A stretch of DNA of 64,000 nucleotides from Marasmius tenuissimus (Eukaryota; Basidiomycota; Agaricomycetes; Agaricales; Marasmiaceae), in contig JAQOTA010000050.1 in the NCBI GenBank assembly GCA_029532415.1, forward strand, positions 1,550,001 through 1,614,000. The letters run 5' to 3'. Below, one piece after another: positions 11,670-23,470 of the stretch. The notes beneath the pieces were generated by a model that searched no databases, had not been told where the DNA came from, and saw nothing but the letters and a program-made list of their open reading frames with translations. The first letter of the stretch is position 1. Each line of letters begins with the position of its first letter. Both the position numbers and the translations under genes were made by a program.

Positions 11670-13039
11670 TTTCGTGGTTTAGAACTGGAAGATTTGAAAA
11701 GCCTGCTTAAAGGAATGTGGAAGTATGCAAAAAAAAAGACCAGGGGGTGCAGCCGGGCAGCCCAGAACGAAGGACTAGAGGGATAAAGCCCAAAGGTCAG
11801 TATGGGGAACGGGGAAATAATTAGCAAACTTACTAGGGCAGAGACGAAGGAGAGGGAGAAAAAGGTGGGTACATCAACTCTGCATTCTGCCTTTTGTATG
11901 TATGATGAGTTGGCATGGCAGAACCGACGTTACGGTTCCTGTGCGTTTGATGGCAAGTATTGGCTCGGCACTTTCGGACAGCCCATGGCAACTGCGTTTC
12001 GATAGTGTCTATTCGAGGACTGACTAGCTCAGAATTGTCATATCCATTCAGGGAACGGAAAATGTCATGCTGATGAACGAAACCAGAAGACGATTGCAAT
12101 TTGCTAAAGGAGCGTTAGGGAACGCTCGAGGAGAAAAGTGGCCACTGGCGAACGGGGTGGTGGGAACCAAGAGTTCCTAGAAAAGGCAAGCCTCGATCCG
12201 GCTATGCAGTGGCCCAATCAAATCCATTGCAGCGTTCCGGACGAGTGGATTGACCATGCACACAATTTATTTCATTCCAATCATGATGAACGCCAAATGA
12301 ACACAGCCTTCTGGCTGGTCAGCACAGTGCCGCCAGCAGAAGGGACCGCAATGATGATAATAGGTCCGGGGCGAGACCAATTCGCAGCCTAAACTTAGGA
12401 GGAAGCCTCCAGCGACTCGGGAGCTTTCAACTTCTTTCAAGTATCGCAGATAAGCGGTCAGTTAACTGCATTCCCCGACTCAAACCAGGTCCGTGGATCT
12501 GGAGGCGAACGCTTGACAGGGTGTCGACTCGGGGCGGCTTCACCTGATTTTCTTCATCGTCTCGACCGAGAGGACCATCGCCAGCTTCGTTATCCTTGGC
12601 TCTCACCAAGAAAGGTAAAAGAGCCGAGTCAACATGCGAAAACTCACGTTTCTAGCGTGCCAGCATCATGTTCATCAGTGCTCGGAAGCATTTCCATTGC
12701 TCTTTGTTGGTTGCAACAAACGAGACCTGGCGTCGGGAGACTCGTCGCTGTTCGAAAGTATCAATCCATCTCTCGATTACACCACAGCAGGGACTCCCAA
12801 GGCCTCGAACATGATTGAATTCCCTACTGGACAGCTGAGGCAGACGTCAACGGTAAGTAGGTTCGGATGGCGCAGGGGTGGCGTCCCTGGGGAAACCAAG
12901 TATTCGTCTGTACTCGTTCATTGCCGAAGAGCTCCTCCCCACATGGTTTCTCCGAGCGGATGGCGACCGGAAGATTGACAATCGCTTCTCCAGTCTGGGG
13001 AAAGTCTGGAGGGCGGATCCTGGTCAGCCCTGAGCCAAT
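11670..13039. other. Intergenic; possible short minus-strand exons, unsupported
   Basis: The first ~150 bases are the promoter region of the Rds1-like gene. Between about 12,700 and 12,427 on the minus strand, two frames can be spliced (donor GTGAGT near 12,650) into a ~73-residue acidic peptide ending QLTDRLSAILERS. It has no recognisable family, and I do not call it a gene. The remainder shows no feature. Confidence 0.35.
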
Positions 13040-14026
13040 GAGGACTGCGAGCTCGTTTTCTCCTACTAGCAGGGTTGAAGAATAAGAGGAGATACAACGA
13101 GGTGGAGATCTCCGCAAGGACGGGTCGACGAAAACACAATTCGGGTTGCGCGGGAGTAAGCACGTTGCTGGGACCGGAAGATCCCCTGGCATTTGGGACT
13201 ATGTACTCGGTTCCATAGTACTTAGTCGATTGTAGACTGGTCGCGACGATAAACTGTGATAGACTGCATTGCCACCACCTATTGTTTTCAAAAGGGTTGC
13301 CAGGAGCAAAACAAGCGGCTGTGCAAACCAACTTTATAGCCCGAGGAATGGCCCTACATGCGTCAACAATGCAGCCTCCAGGATGGGCGTGGCGCAGTAC
13401 CAGGATTCGGGTACGAAACTGGGGAACGGTCCGGGAATTACCTTTGGATCCCGGCATTAGAATTACGGTATCCGAGAATAGAACGTAGAATAATCCAGGC
13501 AATAGTTTGGTGCTGTGGGCGGCGGGGCGGGTCTGTTTCACGCAAACCAGTGTAGAACAGGCTACAGTAGTTTCGGGGGACAGATCTGGTGTCATTTCAG
13601 ACTGAACCGGTACCTGAACTCTGCAATATTAAAACGAAGGACCACGCATAATGACTCGGTCCAACTTGGTAGAAGCGATTAGGCCACGTTTACCACCGCC
13701 ATACCCCGTATGTAAGCTTGATAAATGACGTTCCCTTGTAGCTGGAGACACTGGCACTGGCAGATAAATAGCACTGGGCCGCTACTCAGTCACTAAGCTG
13801 GCTGCAATCGGATGTTCTCGCCAGTAGCAGAGGCATTACTGGTTTGCCACAGAAGTCAACCTACTGGCCTCGCAAAAAGAATGACAACGAAGGCGAGTCA
13901 ATACGGAAAGCTCCAAAGCTGTCATTCGTTTGCCACACCTCCCGCGGGCCTGTCTACCGATGCCAATTTTGTCCCCACCGTTCCCAAGGCAAATCAAAGA
14001 ATTGCGCTTTCAAGACTTCCCCTTCT

Positions 14027-16682
14027 TCAGCGAACCTGTCCGGAAAAGTCTATCAAGGAGGAAGACCGTCAACTCTGGTACGAGACAGCAACTCCATAAA
14101 AACAATAGGTACTCACCTCAATCCATGCAACCATGTTTTTCCTGACCTCCTCTCCAAAGTCCTCATGAATCTCCATCACCAAACAACCCTTCGCAATCCC
14201 AAAGAACGTCCGGCAGAGCGAAAGCAGGTCCGTATCAAGTCGACAATGGACCAGGAGGGATGACCGCACCATGTTATGAAAGACCCATCGGCAATCGCCA
14301 TCTTCCGCATTGACAAGCTCCTCGAAAAGAGAGAGGTAAGCCTTGGCATGCTGCAAGCAAGCCTCCTGATACGCAAGATGCCCCGAATCACACGACTCGT
14401 TCCCTCCAGAGAGATCACAATGGCAGTCTGTGAGGTGCACATCGTCGGTATCACTGGGGTATGTCCCATTTAGACTGGTATCCCATGGACATCCCGCAGC
14501 ACAATCGACAACCCAACGCACGACATCGTTTTGTGGAGAAACACCCGAGGGCCATTCAAGATGGAAGTGCTTGGGGCGGTTCTGGAGTCTGTGCACGAGA
14601 TCCTCCACAAGATCAACACCGGGTCTTTCCTTGTCCATCGCGCGACTGTGAGCCTTGGCCTCGCATTGGTCATCTGCGCCGGCCTTTGGGTGGTCTCCGA
14701 CCTCCTTCTTGTCCTGGCTTTCGTTCATATCAAGGACATGCTGGCATCAAAGAAACGTAAGCACAGAAGTGGGCACAGTGAGGAAAAGTGGTTGGTCAGA
14801 CGTACATATTTCTTTACCCACAATACCAGATCACGGAAACAAAGTTCCCAAGAATAATCTTCATTCGCCAGGTATACAGATGCAAGGTCAACGTTCCATA
14901 AACCTTCCAATAGATCCCGAGTCGGTTCTGGGAACGACCTGCAGAACCACCTCCATTCCCAGAAGAATGGCTTGGTTTTCTCGCCGTAGAGTTGGTTGGG
15001 GCTACACGTTCATGTAAAAGAGGTTCAGCATTTCCAAGAGAGACGATAGAAGACAAATGACTTCATACCTGTAAGTCCGCACTTTACTAGTGCAGAGGTT
15101 CTGGAGCCACTGTCGCGCAACGGTATACTTTTGAGTCGGGGTGTCAATGTGGAAACGACCCGACCTAGCTTTGTCGACTAGGTAATCCATGAACGAGGTG
15201 TGATAGACACGGAGTTCATCCGTCGACCCACGAATATCCAGTATCGAGTGCATTGCCCGCAAGGTCAAAGGTACTTGTCCCGCGGGAAGTCCTAGCATCA
15301 ACTCGATAATCGCCGGAGACGGTTTTAGATAATTCAGGTTGCTCGAAGGTTCTGTGAGGACAACGAGAGCTGCAAGAATGCGAAGAACTTCCTCTCGGTC
15401 TGGATTTGCACTGAGTATGAAATCGTACAGCGCATCGAGCTGTTGATAGGGTGACGTTCCTGGTCGACGAGGCGGGAGTTTTTCGATGATGATACGAAGC
15501 TGTTCGATCGGATGCTCGTACTTGTCTTCAACATATTTGACAATGGTCGCTGCATGGACGAACTGGCTGGAGCTAAGCTCAACCAACGCTCCGAGGTCCT
15601 CTTCCGAGGGCCAGGGACTCGGAAATCGGACTTGGCTGTAATGAGAATCTGTGGAGATCTCGCTAAAGTGATGGCGGTAGTACTGTTCGATATCCTTGCT
15701 GGGCCTGAACGAATCGTCGAGCTCAATCTTGAAGAGCTGGTCGGGAGGATGTGCATCGAATGCTTGCCGGATCCAGAACTCCGGCCGACTACAAATCAGG
15801 AAGCGTAACGGGAAATGAGGGTTTCCTTGTGTTGCAGATCGGATGGTTTTGATTATGCGCAGCTGGATAGACTCGTCGCCGCACTCATCCAAACCGTCGA
15901 TGATGACGATGTTCGGAGTTTTCGGCACTGGTGGTGGCGCAAGGAGAGGAAGCATGATAAAGAAAGCCCACAAAACGTCCAACAGCATGACACTCGAAAA
16001 CAACAGGCACAGTGTATTCAGGAGGAAGCCCCAGTACCAGGGCCACTGTCTCTCCCGGCTACGGGCCTGAGCAACGGTAGGGTCAACGAGGAGCTCGCGA
16101 AACTGGTCTTCCAGCCTCGCTTCCAAGATCTTTGGATCTCTCGAGATCCTCTGTTGGATGAAATGTCGCATGAATGGTATCGTCGAAACCAAGCCATGGG
16201 CTATGGTGAGTACGAGGGCATTGGCGTTGTTTCGATTCGGGTCGGATCGAAAGAAGAAGAATGAAGAAGCCAGGAGGTGTTCCCGCTCGCAAGCTTTGGC
16301 AAGGGTCATGGCTATGGCGGTCTTCCCAACACCGGCGGTGCCAGTGAGCCAAGAGATCGGACATCCCTGCCCTCCGGCCCTGATCCACTCCTCGAAAATC
16401 CTCCGAAGGACTTCCTCTCGGGTTCCTAGGAGAACCTCCCCGCGTGCGTACTGCTGCTCGGCGTTATGCGAAGCTCCGACTCCCGCGATGGCATCCCACA
16501 GGTTTCTGTGCGCTATACATACACGGTCAAGGTTAGCATTGCGTTCGACGAGAACGCAAAACAAGAAACTCACGCTGAGACGCAGCTGTGTTGAAGCTGT
16601 TTACGAAGACGTTCTGGGTCCCCAGACCGTTGTTATTGTTTTGGGGGGCCGAGCCATCATTTATGTTCTGTTGTAAGTACAT
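14027..16682 (-). CDS. NACHT-domain NTPase (NLR-like), tandem copy 1
   Basis: This is an NLR-like STAND NTPase of the large agaricomycete NACHT family; such proteins act as intracellular sensors or regulated switches, but the ligand is unknown. A short exon 1 starts at ATG 16682 (MYLQQNINDGSAPQ) and splices (GTGAGT...TATAG) to PHRNLWDAIAGVGASHNAEQ, the usual linker before NACHT. Walker A is GTAGVGKTAIA and Walker B is IVIIDGLDECGD, with SRPEFWIRQAF after it. A hydrophobic ~45-residue block (WYWGFLLNTLCLLF... to PLLAPPPVPK) lies between them. Introns after NLCTSKVRTY and after LVLWVKKY lead to a Cys/His-rich C-terminal part (DVHLTDCHCDLSGGNESCDS). After AWIE a last intron gives a stop at 14,029-14,027; if it is not spliced, the protein ends about 15 residues later. 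No WD40 or ankyrin repeats follow. The open frame is intact, about 790 aa. Confidence 0.85.
15928..16062 (-). other. In-frame 135-nt insert in NACHT gene 1: exitron candidate or membrane segment
   Basis: This segment begins with GT (16,062) and ends with CAG (15,928) on the minus strand, is exactly 135 nt long and has no stop. Kept, it codes for a very hydrophobic stretch with two possible membrane helices. Removed, it joins DPTVAQA to LPKTPNIVIIDGLDEC, which looks like a normal NACHT domain. The donor (GTAGCC) is weak. The whole 214-nt block 15,871-16,084 is identical to the corresponding block of the second NACHT gene. Confidence 0.5.
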
Positions 16683-17469
16683 ACTACTTCCATAGACGGG
16701 TCGTAGAGTGCACCGAAGCAGATGTCCTGAGACGGCGAGTTGTGAGTTGTGGGCTCAAGAAGCGAAAGGATGAAGGCTGTGAGCGATAGACGACAAGAAG
16801 CCGTTAGATGTTGGAGGGAAGAGGAAGGAGGGAGAGCTGGGAATTGGCGAGGATGAAGGAGGGAAAAAGGAAGGAAGACGCGACGTCGACTTATGAGTGA
16901 AGAGAACTGGATTGAGGATATGAGCACACGTGGCGACGGCGTGGATGTTGTGCGCACGAATGAATTTTGGAGAGCACGTTGACCACGACAGAAGATCGCT
17001 GACCGCTATGTGTGAGCTCGGCTCAGCCAGATGAGCAAAAACAGTGGGGAGGAGGGTGTTTCGTGAATGTGAAGGTTTTCGTGAGAAGGGTGGGGTGGTG
17101 GTGGTGGTGGAAGTCACTGGCCAAGATTCAACACGCCCAAAGACCGCTCTGAGTGACAGGTACTTCGTGCTCGCTGTTATGACACTAACGAGTCACGGGA
17201 GTCTAATCAATTCGTGGTATCACCGACATTTAGCATGTCGGGGACGGGGGATCCAGGAAGCAAAGGAGCGCTTGATAATCGATGGGATGTATATATCGAG
17301 TTGGTGGTGGAGAATGTGATACTGGATATGACCACCAAACGCCCTTCTGGGGACAACTCTCCCTCTACCTCCACTCGATCCTATCCGAATCTCGGATCGT
17401 GGTTGCTTAGCCGCCGCCATGGAGCTCGAATGCTGAACGTACGCCCGTGATTATAACAACGTATTAGCT

Positions 17470-17880
17470 CACCTAGAGAGGAGCTCAGACATTCTCGTGG
17501 GTAGGAATCCGAATGGTGCTTATGGTACAACCAACATTCAATAACGAGCAGGAGATGTGGAGATGTTGATGGTGAATATGCTCTCCTCGTGCAGCGTGCC
17601 ACAAGCATAGAAAGCACCGACGCGTGTCTCGATAGCCGTATTTTATCCTGGGAGAGCTGGATGAGCTACATCAATGTCACTTAAGGTCATCGAAACTTAC
17701 AGGTGCCTGTCATCGCAAAAAAAAAAACCCTCGACCGGTAACGTTCCGGGTCCGTGTCGATGTTTCATGTCAGGGGGAGGATAGTATGGAGGGCGGCGGG
17801 GAGGCCCAGTAGTTGCTCGACGATTCGGGTTGGAGGTGCCGGTGAAGCTTGAAGGAGGAAATGGAGGATAGCTTTACCTC
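17470..17880 (+). repeat. Internal direct repeat A (copy 1)
   Basis: This is similar in direct orientation to about 23,064-23,470 of the same unit (shared blocks: AATGGTGCT, AGCACCGACG, GTGTCTCGAT, GTTGCTCGA, ATTCGGGTTGGAGGTG) and to about 30,610-30,990 and 36,160-36,580 in copy 2. So each 13-kb unit contains this module twice. Confidence 0.7.
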
Positions 17881-17892
17881 CGAGCTCCGACT

Positions 17893-17993
17893 TTCCCAGA
17901 CCAGAAAAGAATCGTCTCGAAGGATGAAACAGACACACACCTCTCCAAAATCTGATGGCAATTCCACCGGATTCCACCACCTCAACCACAAAC
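17893..17993 (+). repeat. ~100-bp inverted repeat, left arm
   Basis: This is the reverse complement, with few mismatches, of 22,946-23,046 (shared: CCAGACCAGAAAAGAATC, ACACACACCT, TGGCAATT, ATTCCACCACCTC). The two arms bracket the GT90 and carrier genes. The same pair exists in copy 2 (about 31,312-31,412 and 36,050-36,145). Confidence 0.75.
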
Positions 17994-18078
17994 ACCGCTG
18001 CCATGAACAAGACCATCTTCTACCCCTCGAACTACCTTCTGTGTATATCCATACATAGGCCGCAACCAAATTCTATCG

Positions 18079-20800
18079 ATGTCTCGTTTCCAGAGGTTGT
18101 CCGTGTCCACCACGCCACGCGGTCATCTCAGCCCTTCAGGCTCAGAATCCTGACGGCTGTCCTCTTTGCACCCTGTCTCGCCCCAGTACCTACATTCACC
18201 GCCGACTACCATCATCCCTCCCCAACCAAGAACCAGGATCTGTATTCTGCCCAGAGGCCGGCGCAAACTCGGTCGCAAAGTCATAAAACTGCTCCACATC
18301 GCCTTTCTCTCCTCCACTTTCCTCTTCTTCATTTTGCGGGAAACCGCCCAGCTAGCTTCAAATTCAAACCCTCAGCCTCATATCCCAACTTATGATACGG
18401 GGAGGCCACAGAGACGGCGGCAGGAAGAGAAGATAGTCGAGCCTCTGGTGCCTCAAAATCGAAACCGTGCTCAGAGGCGAGCATACGCGTCAACAACGTG
18501 GTCAAGCACTCACAACTCCTCAACTCACATCTATATCTACCATTCACCCTGCTCGAAGTCAACACAAACTCTGACCCCATCCGACGCCACCCGATACACA
18601 AACTCATCGACCGCTCCCAGACCGCTTGGCGAACCAATCGACTACGTTACTCGACGCGACAAACGAATATCGGAGACGTTACTCGCATGAATCTCTGTCG
18701 GGATTCGACAAGTGGTGGGCTTACGCACGGAAGCATCGAGTACAGTTTCCTGACGAGCACGACCAGATCTGGAGAGATCTGGAGGTGTTTTGGGGGCTCG
18801 ACGTCGTTGTGCTGGATAGGTTTTTTGGGAAATTATGCACCGTCATGGAGAAGGAGATAGAGGCGTGTATTTGATGCAGAAGGAGAGCTGTGATTCTCCT
18901 ATGTCGGTTCAGCATGCAACCAATGCGAAGAAAACGATTGGAGGGGACCTTCTTGTCAACTTGCTGCAGTCGAGCGGCATTGGAGGGTATATTCCACCGT
19001 TCAAGATCATGATCGATCCCGACGATAGGTCTATCCTGAGGAAAGACTGGCACCTTTGCCTTTGGGAGAAAGCGGTGGAGGCTACCAGAAGCGGTCTAGG
19101 TGGGCTTCAGTTGTCCTAATCAAGGCCGTACTCACATTTTCGTTCAGTCATCTCGTCCAAGATCGACTTGAAACGCAAGCTCAGACTAGGCTTCCTCTCG
19201 TCTTGCTCGCCCTCCTCGTTACACGAATTTCCACCTTCACTCTTCTCGGCCCGTAGTCAACAACACGTCAAGCCTTCTTTGCGTCTTCCCGGACCTCAAG
19301 ATCAACAATACCACACGCTCGTACACGGCCATTCGAGCTCCATGGATCCGTGTCTGAACCCGCAATATTCCGATCCCACGGGCAGTTCTCGAACTTCGGA
19401 GGAAGAGGCGCGCATTTGAATGCCGGTGGACCGGGCGGGGATATCGATGCAGAAGGAGAGGAAGGTTGGGTTGGGGTGGTAAGTCATCAATACTGCACCT
19501 TCGTCGATTGTTTCTGACGATCCTTCAGATATCGTATTCCCCAACTTAGCTCCATGCTGACCTCACGGCGGTGATTCCTCTCGAATGGATCGACGGCTCA
19601 CCACCGAAGAATACGCTCGACGGGTTGGAATACTACGAGGCACATAACGAACAAGTCCCGATGGACGCCAAAGGAAGGTAAAACCTTCCAAGGCAGCTCG
19701 CTCAGCCTTGCCAGGCTTCCATGTCAACATCGCAACGATGGGGGAACAAGACTGATGAGCGTCTTCATCGGAGGGGAACAAATACCGGGATGTGTGCTGG
19801 AGGCGACATGGAGTGGGAGCTTGGCCGAAGGTTTCGCGGGGTGGACTTTCTGGGGTGAATTCTAAACGAAAAAATGGTATGAAATCGTTGACTTCTCCCT
19901 CGATTAGGGAGCTGAACATACTCACTTTGACCCCTAGACAGTGTTATCGGTAGTCTTCCGGCTCCGTTCACGTTCCCGTTGAGCTCAATGTAATCGATCC
20001 AAGGATGACCAGCGGTGGTGTGGTGACCGTGAGTCGAGTAAAATTTGGTCCTGAGGTTAACCTTACCTGCCTTTCCAGATCAATCGAACGCTGTATACTT
20101 CAGCCTTCGTGGACATATCCTTCTCGGGATCACCCATCTCGTGCTCCTCGCCCGAAGGTGTATGCGAGGAGCTACTCAAACGGTGTACCTGGGCCCCACT
20201 CATCAGGAGAAACGGAGTCGGCGAGCAACGAAAGTTTCTTCTCGATGTAAGCCTGGCCTTCCTCTATTCACAGTGCTTTCCGCACGACGGACAACTCCCA
20301 ACGCACCCAGATTGACGGAAACGCCTGGTCAAGCCGATTCAAACGACTCATCAGCTCAGGCCCGGTCGTTTTCAAATCCACCGTATACCGGGAATGGTGG
20401 TCTGACTGTGTGCAGCCTTGAGTGCACCGTTACGTGCCTGTTCAAGTTGATCTTTCGGATCTATGGAGTGTCTTCCTATCCTTCCGGGGTGTCATGAACA
20501 CTCACGAAGATGGGAATGGGACGAACGGCTCAAAATACGTGACTGAAGAAGGTACAGGCGCTCATGATGAGCTGGCGAAGAAGATTGGGGACGATGGGTA
20601 CGCCGAGTGGAGTAAAACTTTTTGGAGGCGGGAGGATATAGTTGCGTACAACTTTCGGTGGGTCATACTTGCAGAAATTTGGGAGACACGAGGCATGAGC
20701 TGACTTTCGTGACCGTAGGTTACTTCTAGAATACGCGCGGGCAACAAGTCATGAGCGTGAAGGCATGTCGTACGTCTATGATCCGAAGGACGAGGTATGA
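18079..20800 (+). pseudogene. GT90 (CAP1-like) glycosyltransferase, broken copy 1
   Basis: This is a relic of a type II membrane glycosyltransferase of family GT90, the family of cryptococcal Cap1 and of xylosyl-/glucosyltransferases, normally in the Golgi. From ATG 18,079 come a membrane anchor (KVIKLLHIAFLSSTFLFFIL), the stem, then HPIHKLIDRSQTAW, EYRRRYSHESLSGFDKWWAY, LPDE-like [56 protein letters not shown] and GAHDELAKKIGDDGYAEWSK, all typical GT90 blocks, ending YDPKDEV at TGA 20,798-20,800. Lesions relative to copy 2: a 7-bp deletion near 18,137 that brings in an early stop, a ~10-bp deletion near 18,625, and a TGA at 19,856-19,858. Several introns are implied. Not expected to make a full enzyme. 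Confidence 0.85.
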
Positions 20801-21573
20801 AAAGTCTAGATCTTCGGTTCTTTGTCGTCTTTTTTTGCGATAGACTTTCTGGCGGACACGGTCAACTGTATAGTAGTAGCTACGGGGATACGAACTCTAT
20901 GAAACCGATCTATCGATTTGCGTCTCAAAAAAAAACGACCATCGACTTGAGCAATAACTTACCCTCCTCCAATCCGATTTGGAGCGAAGCCTGGGAGTGC
21001 GATCGTCAATGTTGATATGTGTGAGTCCCCCCTTCGAGTTCTATCTTCTTATCCATCGTCTGACTGCGTCTAATGCTGTAACTGAACGCTGAAGGTTCGC
21101 GTCTGTTGACGATGCAAAGGTGAGTAAAGGCATGTACTTCAACTGGGTGTGGGGGGCGTTTGCTCACCGTGTTGAATTCGTGATTTGGACCTTCCACCCT
21201 AGCGGGTTGTCAATCACTCCGAATCGCCGTGGTGGAGGGTCGAGGGACATATGCCTTTCTCTCTCTCTTTTCCTTTCATATCAGCGTTCAAGCTTCGAAT
21301 TCCTTCTACCGTCCCGCGCCAGTAAAGACGAGGGGCACGGTGAACGCAGAAGATCCCCTAGGTTATAAGTGGGTAGAGAAATGCAAAATACTTACACATA
21401 AAGATCTCGGGAAGGGGTGATTCTTCGCAATCTCAAACATCCCGAAAACAAAACCAGTATCTGGGGAGGGAAGATCCATTCTCGTAGCACGAGAGTGTGT
21501 GTGTTCGCAAATAATCTAAGAGTTATTTAAGTACTAGCTAGGTAACTATCCATGGAATACAATACAGTCAAGT
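20801..21573. other. Spacer between GT90 1 and carrier 1
   Basis: This contains scattered frames such as TIDLSNNLPSSNPIWSEA (near 20,940) that recur in copy 2 (IDLSNKLFSNPVWNNYGA near 34,750) followed by a small intron-like gap and VSVDDAK. They may be further exons of a decayed gene of unknown family. Copy 1 lacks about 400 bases present in copy 2 here. Confidence 0.35.
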
Positions 21574-22880
21574 CTAACTCGTACGTATTACCACAAGCAT
21601 ACACTCATACACCGCCCACCCAATCGCCGAACTCAACACTTTCCTCGATAGGCGTATGGTAGCGCCTTCAAAGTATCTCGCAAAGCCCTGGTACTGGGGT
21701 GAGCGGAGGCGAAATCAGACAGGTGCACGAAAGCTCAAAAAAAAAACACAATCCAAAAGAGACCCACCTTCCCAATCGTATCAACAATCCTCAAACCCCC
21801 TTTTCGGACTTGAAGTTTCGTCTGGTCCGCAAAAAACCAAAATCAGCCTCAAAAACCGCGAGAACGAGGGGGAGGAACGGACCTTTGATCATATCAAAAG
21901 GATGCGTAGCCATCGTCGCCAACGCACCCGCTCCAGCAGCCGACACGCTATGTATCACCATCGACTGCCCCTGTCCGTATCTGTTCGTCGAATCAGGTGG
22001 TACCACAATCGCTTCGAAAAACCGTCAGCGTGAGTCCCAAGCCGAACGAACAAAAAGACATACCAGCCTGCCTCTTGGACCCCTCATAAAACGTGACAAA
22101 CAACACCACATACATGTATCCCTCAACGACGTCGCCGTGAAGCCTTTCAAGGGCTCTGAAGGACCTGGACGGAAGATGGAGATGAAGGCCCCGGAGAGGG
22201 TTTCGTGGGTGTATATGTTGCTCCAGGAACGCGCCAGCGTCGGCATCCACATCTCCATAGAAATAACACCACCCCAGACCTTTTATCTCGCCTTCAACAC
22301 CAAAAACGGGTTCACCACGAACCCTACCGTTACGCGTGCAACGGCACCGGAGAGGAGATTTCCATGGGTTGTTAGTGCTGATAGTACGGATCCGGATCCT
22401 GAGGTTTCCGAGCGGGTGTGGTTGTGGAAGTTAGGAAAAGAAGCCATGAACATTCGGAGTGGGTTGAGGCCGGTCATGTAGAGGGCTACGCCTGGGACGT
22501 TACTACAGGGCGAAGTTAGGGATGGATAAGAGGGGGAAAGGGGGGAACGTACCGTATTAACAAGGGGACAATCCTCTCCCTAGTCCGACCAGACCGTTAA
22601 ATTGAATTATGGTGCGCGCTGTGCGGTAGATTGAGGGTCTTTTCGTGAGGGTGAGTGTAAGTAGAGAGAGGAGATGCGGTATACGCACCTCTGGTGACGT
22701 TCCAATAGACTTTCTCTTAGCTGGGGACGCGTTTTCAATAAGTCAACTGGATATCGGTCTCATGGCAGCGGTGATTATGATTCTGAACCTTTCAGTAGAA
22801 ATTTCCGGGTATTCAAAATCGCAGCCCGACGGTACACGCTCAATTCTTCATCTCTACTATGGTTCTCCTCCTACGGTTCA
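21574..22880 (-). pseudogene. Mitochondrial glycine carrier (Hem25/SLC25A38-like), decayed copy 1
   Basis: This is a minus-strand relic of a mitochondrial carrier. All three carrier signatures are visible: PVDLLKTR (near 22,755), PFLVLKAR (near 22,290) and PFDMIKG (near 21,895). Flanking blocks fit the Hem25/SLC25A38 glycine transporters of haem synthesis: NVPGVALYMTGLNPLRMF, TTHGNLLSGAVARVTVGFVV, GFTATSLRDT, VVLFVTFYEGSKR, and at the end ATIRLSRKVLSSAIGWAVYE with stop 21,574-21,576. The N-terminal repeat is reduced to fragments, frames shift between blocks, and no complete splice model works. In a living genome the intact gene should exist elsewhere; this copy travels with the duplicated unit. 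Confidence 0.75.
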
Positions 22881-22945
22881 GTCGGATGACCTTATGGTGG
22901 CCTAGAGAGTCTGGAATTTAGGTTTCGAGGCGAGCCTCGATGATT

Positions 22946-23046
22946 GAGGTGGTGGAATCTGGTGAAATTGCCATCAGAAACCGGAAAGGTGTGTGTGCCG
23001 TTTCATACTGCGAGAGGATTCTTTTCTGGTCTGGAGAATTTGGAGC
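22946..23046 (-). repeat. ~100-bp inverted repeat, right arm
   Basis: Inverted partner of 17,893-17,993. Together they bound a ~5.15-kb module (GT90 + carrier) in a TIR-like arrangement, but there is no transposase between them and no target duplication that I can define. Confidence 0.75.
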
Positions 23047-23063
23047 GGAGCAAGCTGGGCCGA

Positions 23064-23470
23064 ATGGTGCTGATGATAAAACGCCGAATAACGAGCTGGA
23101 GATACGAGAATTTTGTTGATGAATGTGTCCTCCTCGTTCAGATCGTTCCCTCGCGTCACAACCATGAGAAGCACCGACGTGTGTCTCGATGGCCGTGTTT
23201 CATCCAAAGAGAGCCAGGGGAGCTATAAAATGTCAGCGTCAATCAAAAGTATGAACACCCCGAAACTCACAAGTGCCTAGCATCGCACCCAAAGAAATCC
23301 ATCGACCGGTAGCGTTTCCGATTCGGGTCCACATGTGGATGTTTTGTCCCGCCAAGGTGATATATGTGCTACGTGTGACGCGGGGGCGACTGTTGCGCTA
23401 GGTGGGAAGATGGCATGGAAAGTGATGGGGAGACGTGGTGGTTGCTCGATAATTCGGGTTGGAGGTGGTT
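23064..23470 (+). repeat. Internal direct repeat B (copy 1)
   Basis: Partner of 17,470-17,880. Similarity is patchy because of indels but runs in the same order, including GTGTCTCGAT(A/G)GCCGT, the CATCGCA block and GGTTGGAGGTG. Its continuation (23,500-23,700, ACTCGAATGCTGCTTGTGAG) matches 31,010-31,110 of copy 2, a part that copy 1 has lost next to repeat A. Confidence 0.65.

Larger units (their letters stand above)
16683..18078. other. Divergent intergenic region between NACHT 1 and GT90 1
   Basis: This must contain the promoters of both divergently transcribed genes. It has a GGT-repeat patch (about 17,092-17,110), a well conserved block around 17,160-17,240 also present at 30,290-30,370, and the direct and inverted internal repeats listed separately. 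The short ATG frame at 17,419 is not conserved in copy 2, so I do not call it. Confidence 0.5.

Noticed and set aside
12427..12818. Small minus-strand gene upstream of the array
   Set aside because: Can be spliced on paper to ~73 residues, but no family resemblance and no clear upstream exon.
15002..16573. MSFLF... as the NACHT protein start
   Set aside because: The first ~20 codons are intron (GTGAGT at the 5' end, TATAG at the 3' end). Splicing to the upstream exon gives a real ATG and the expected linker.
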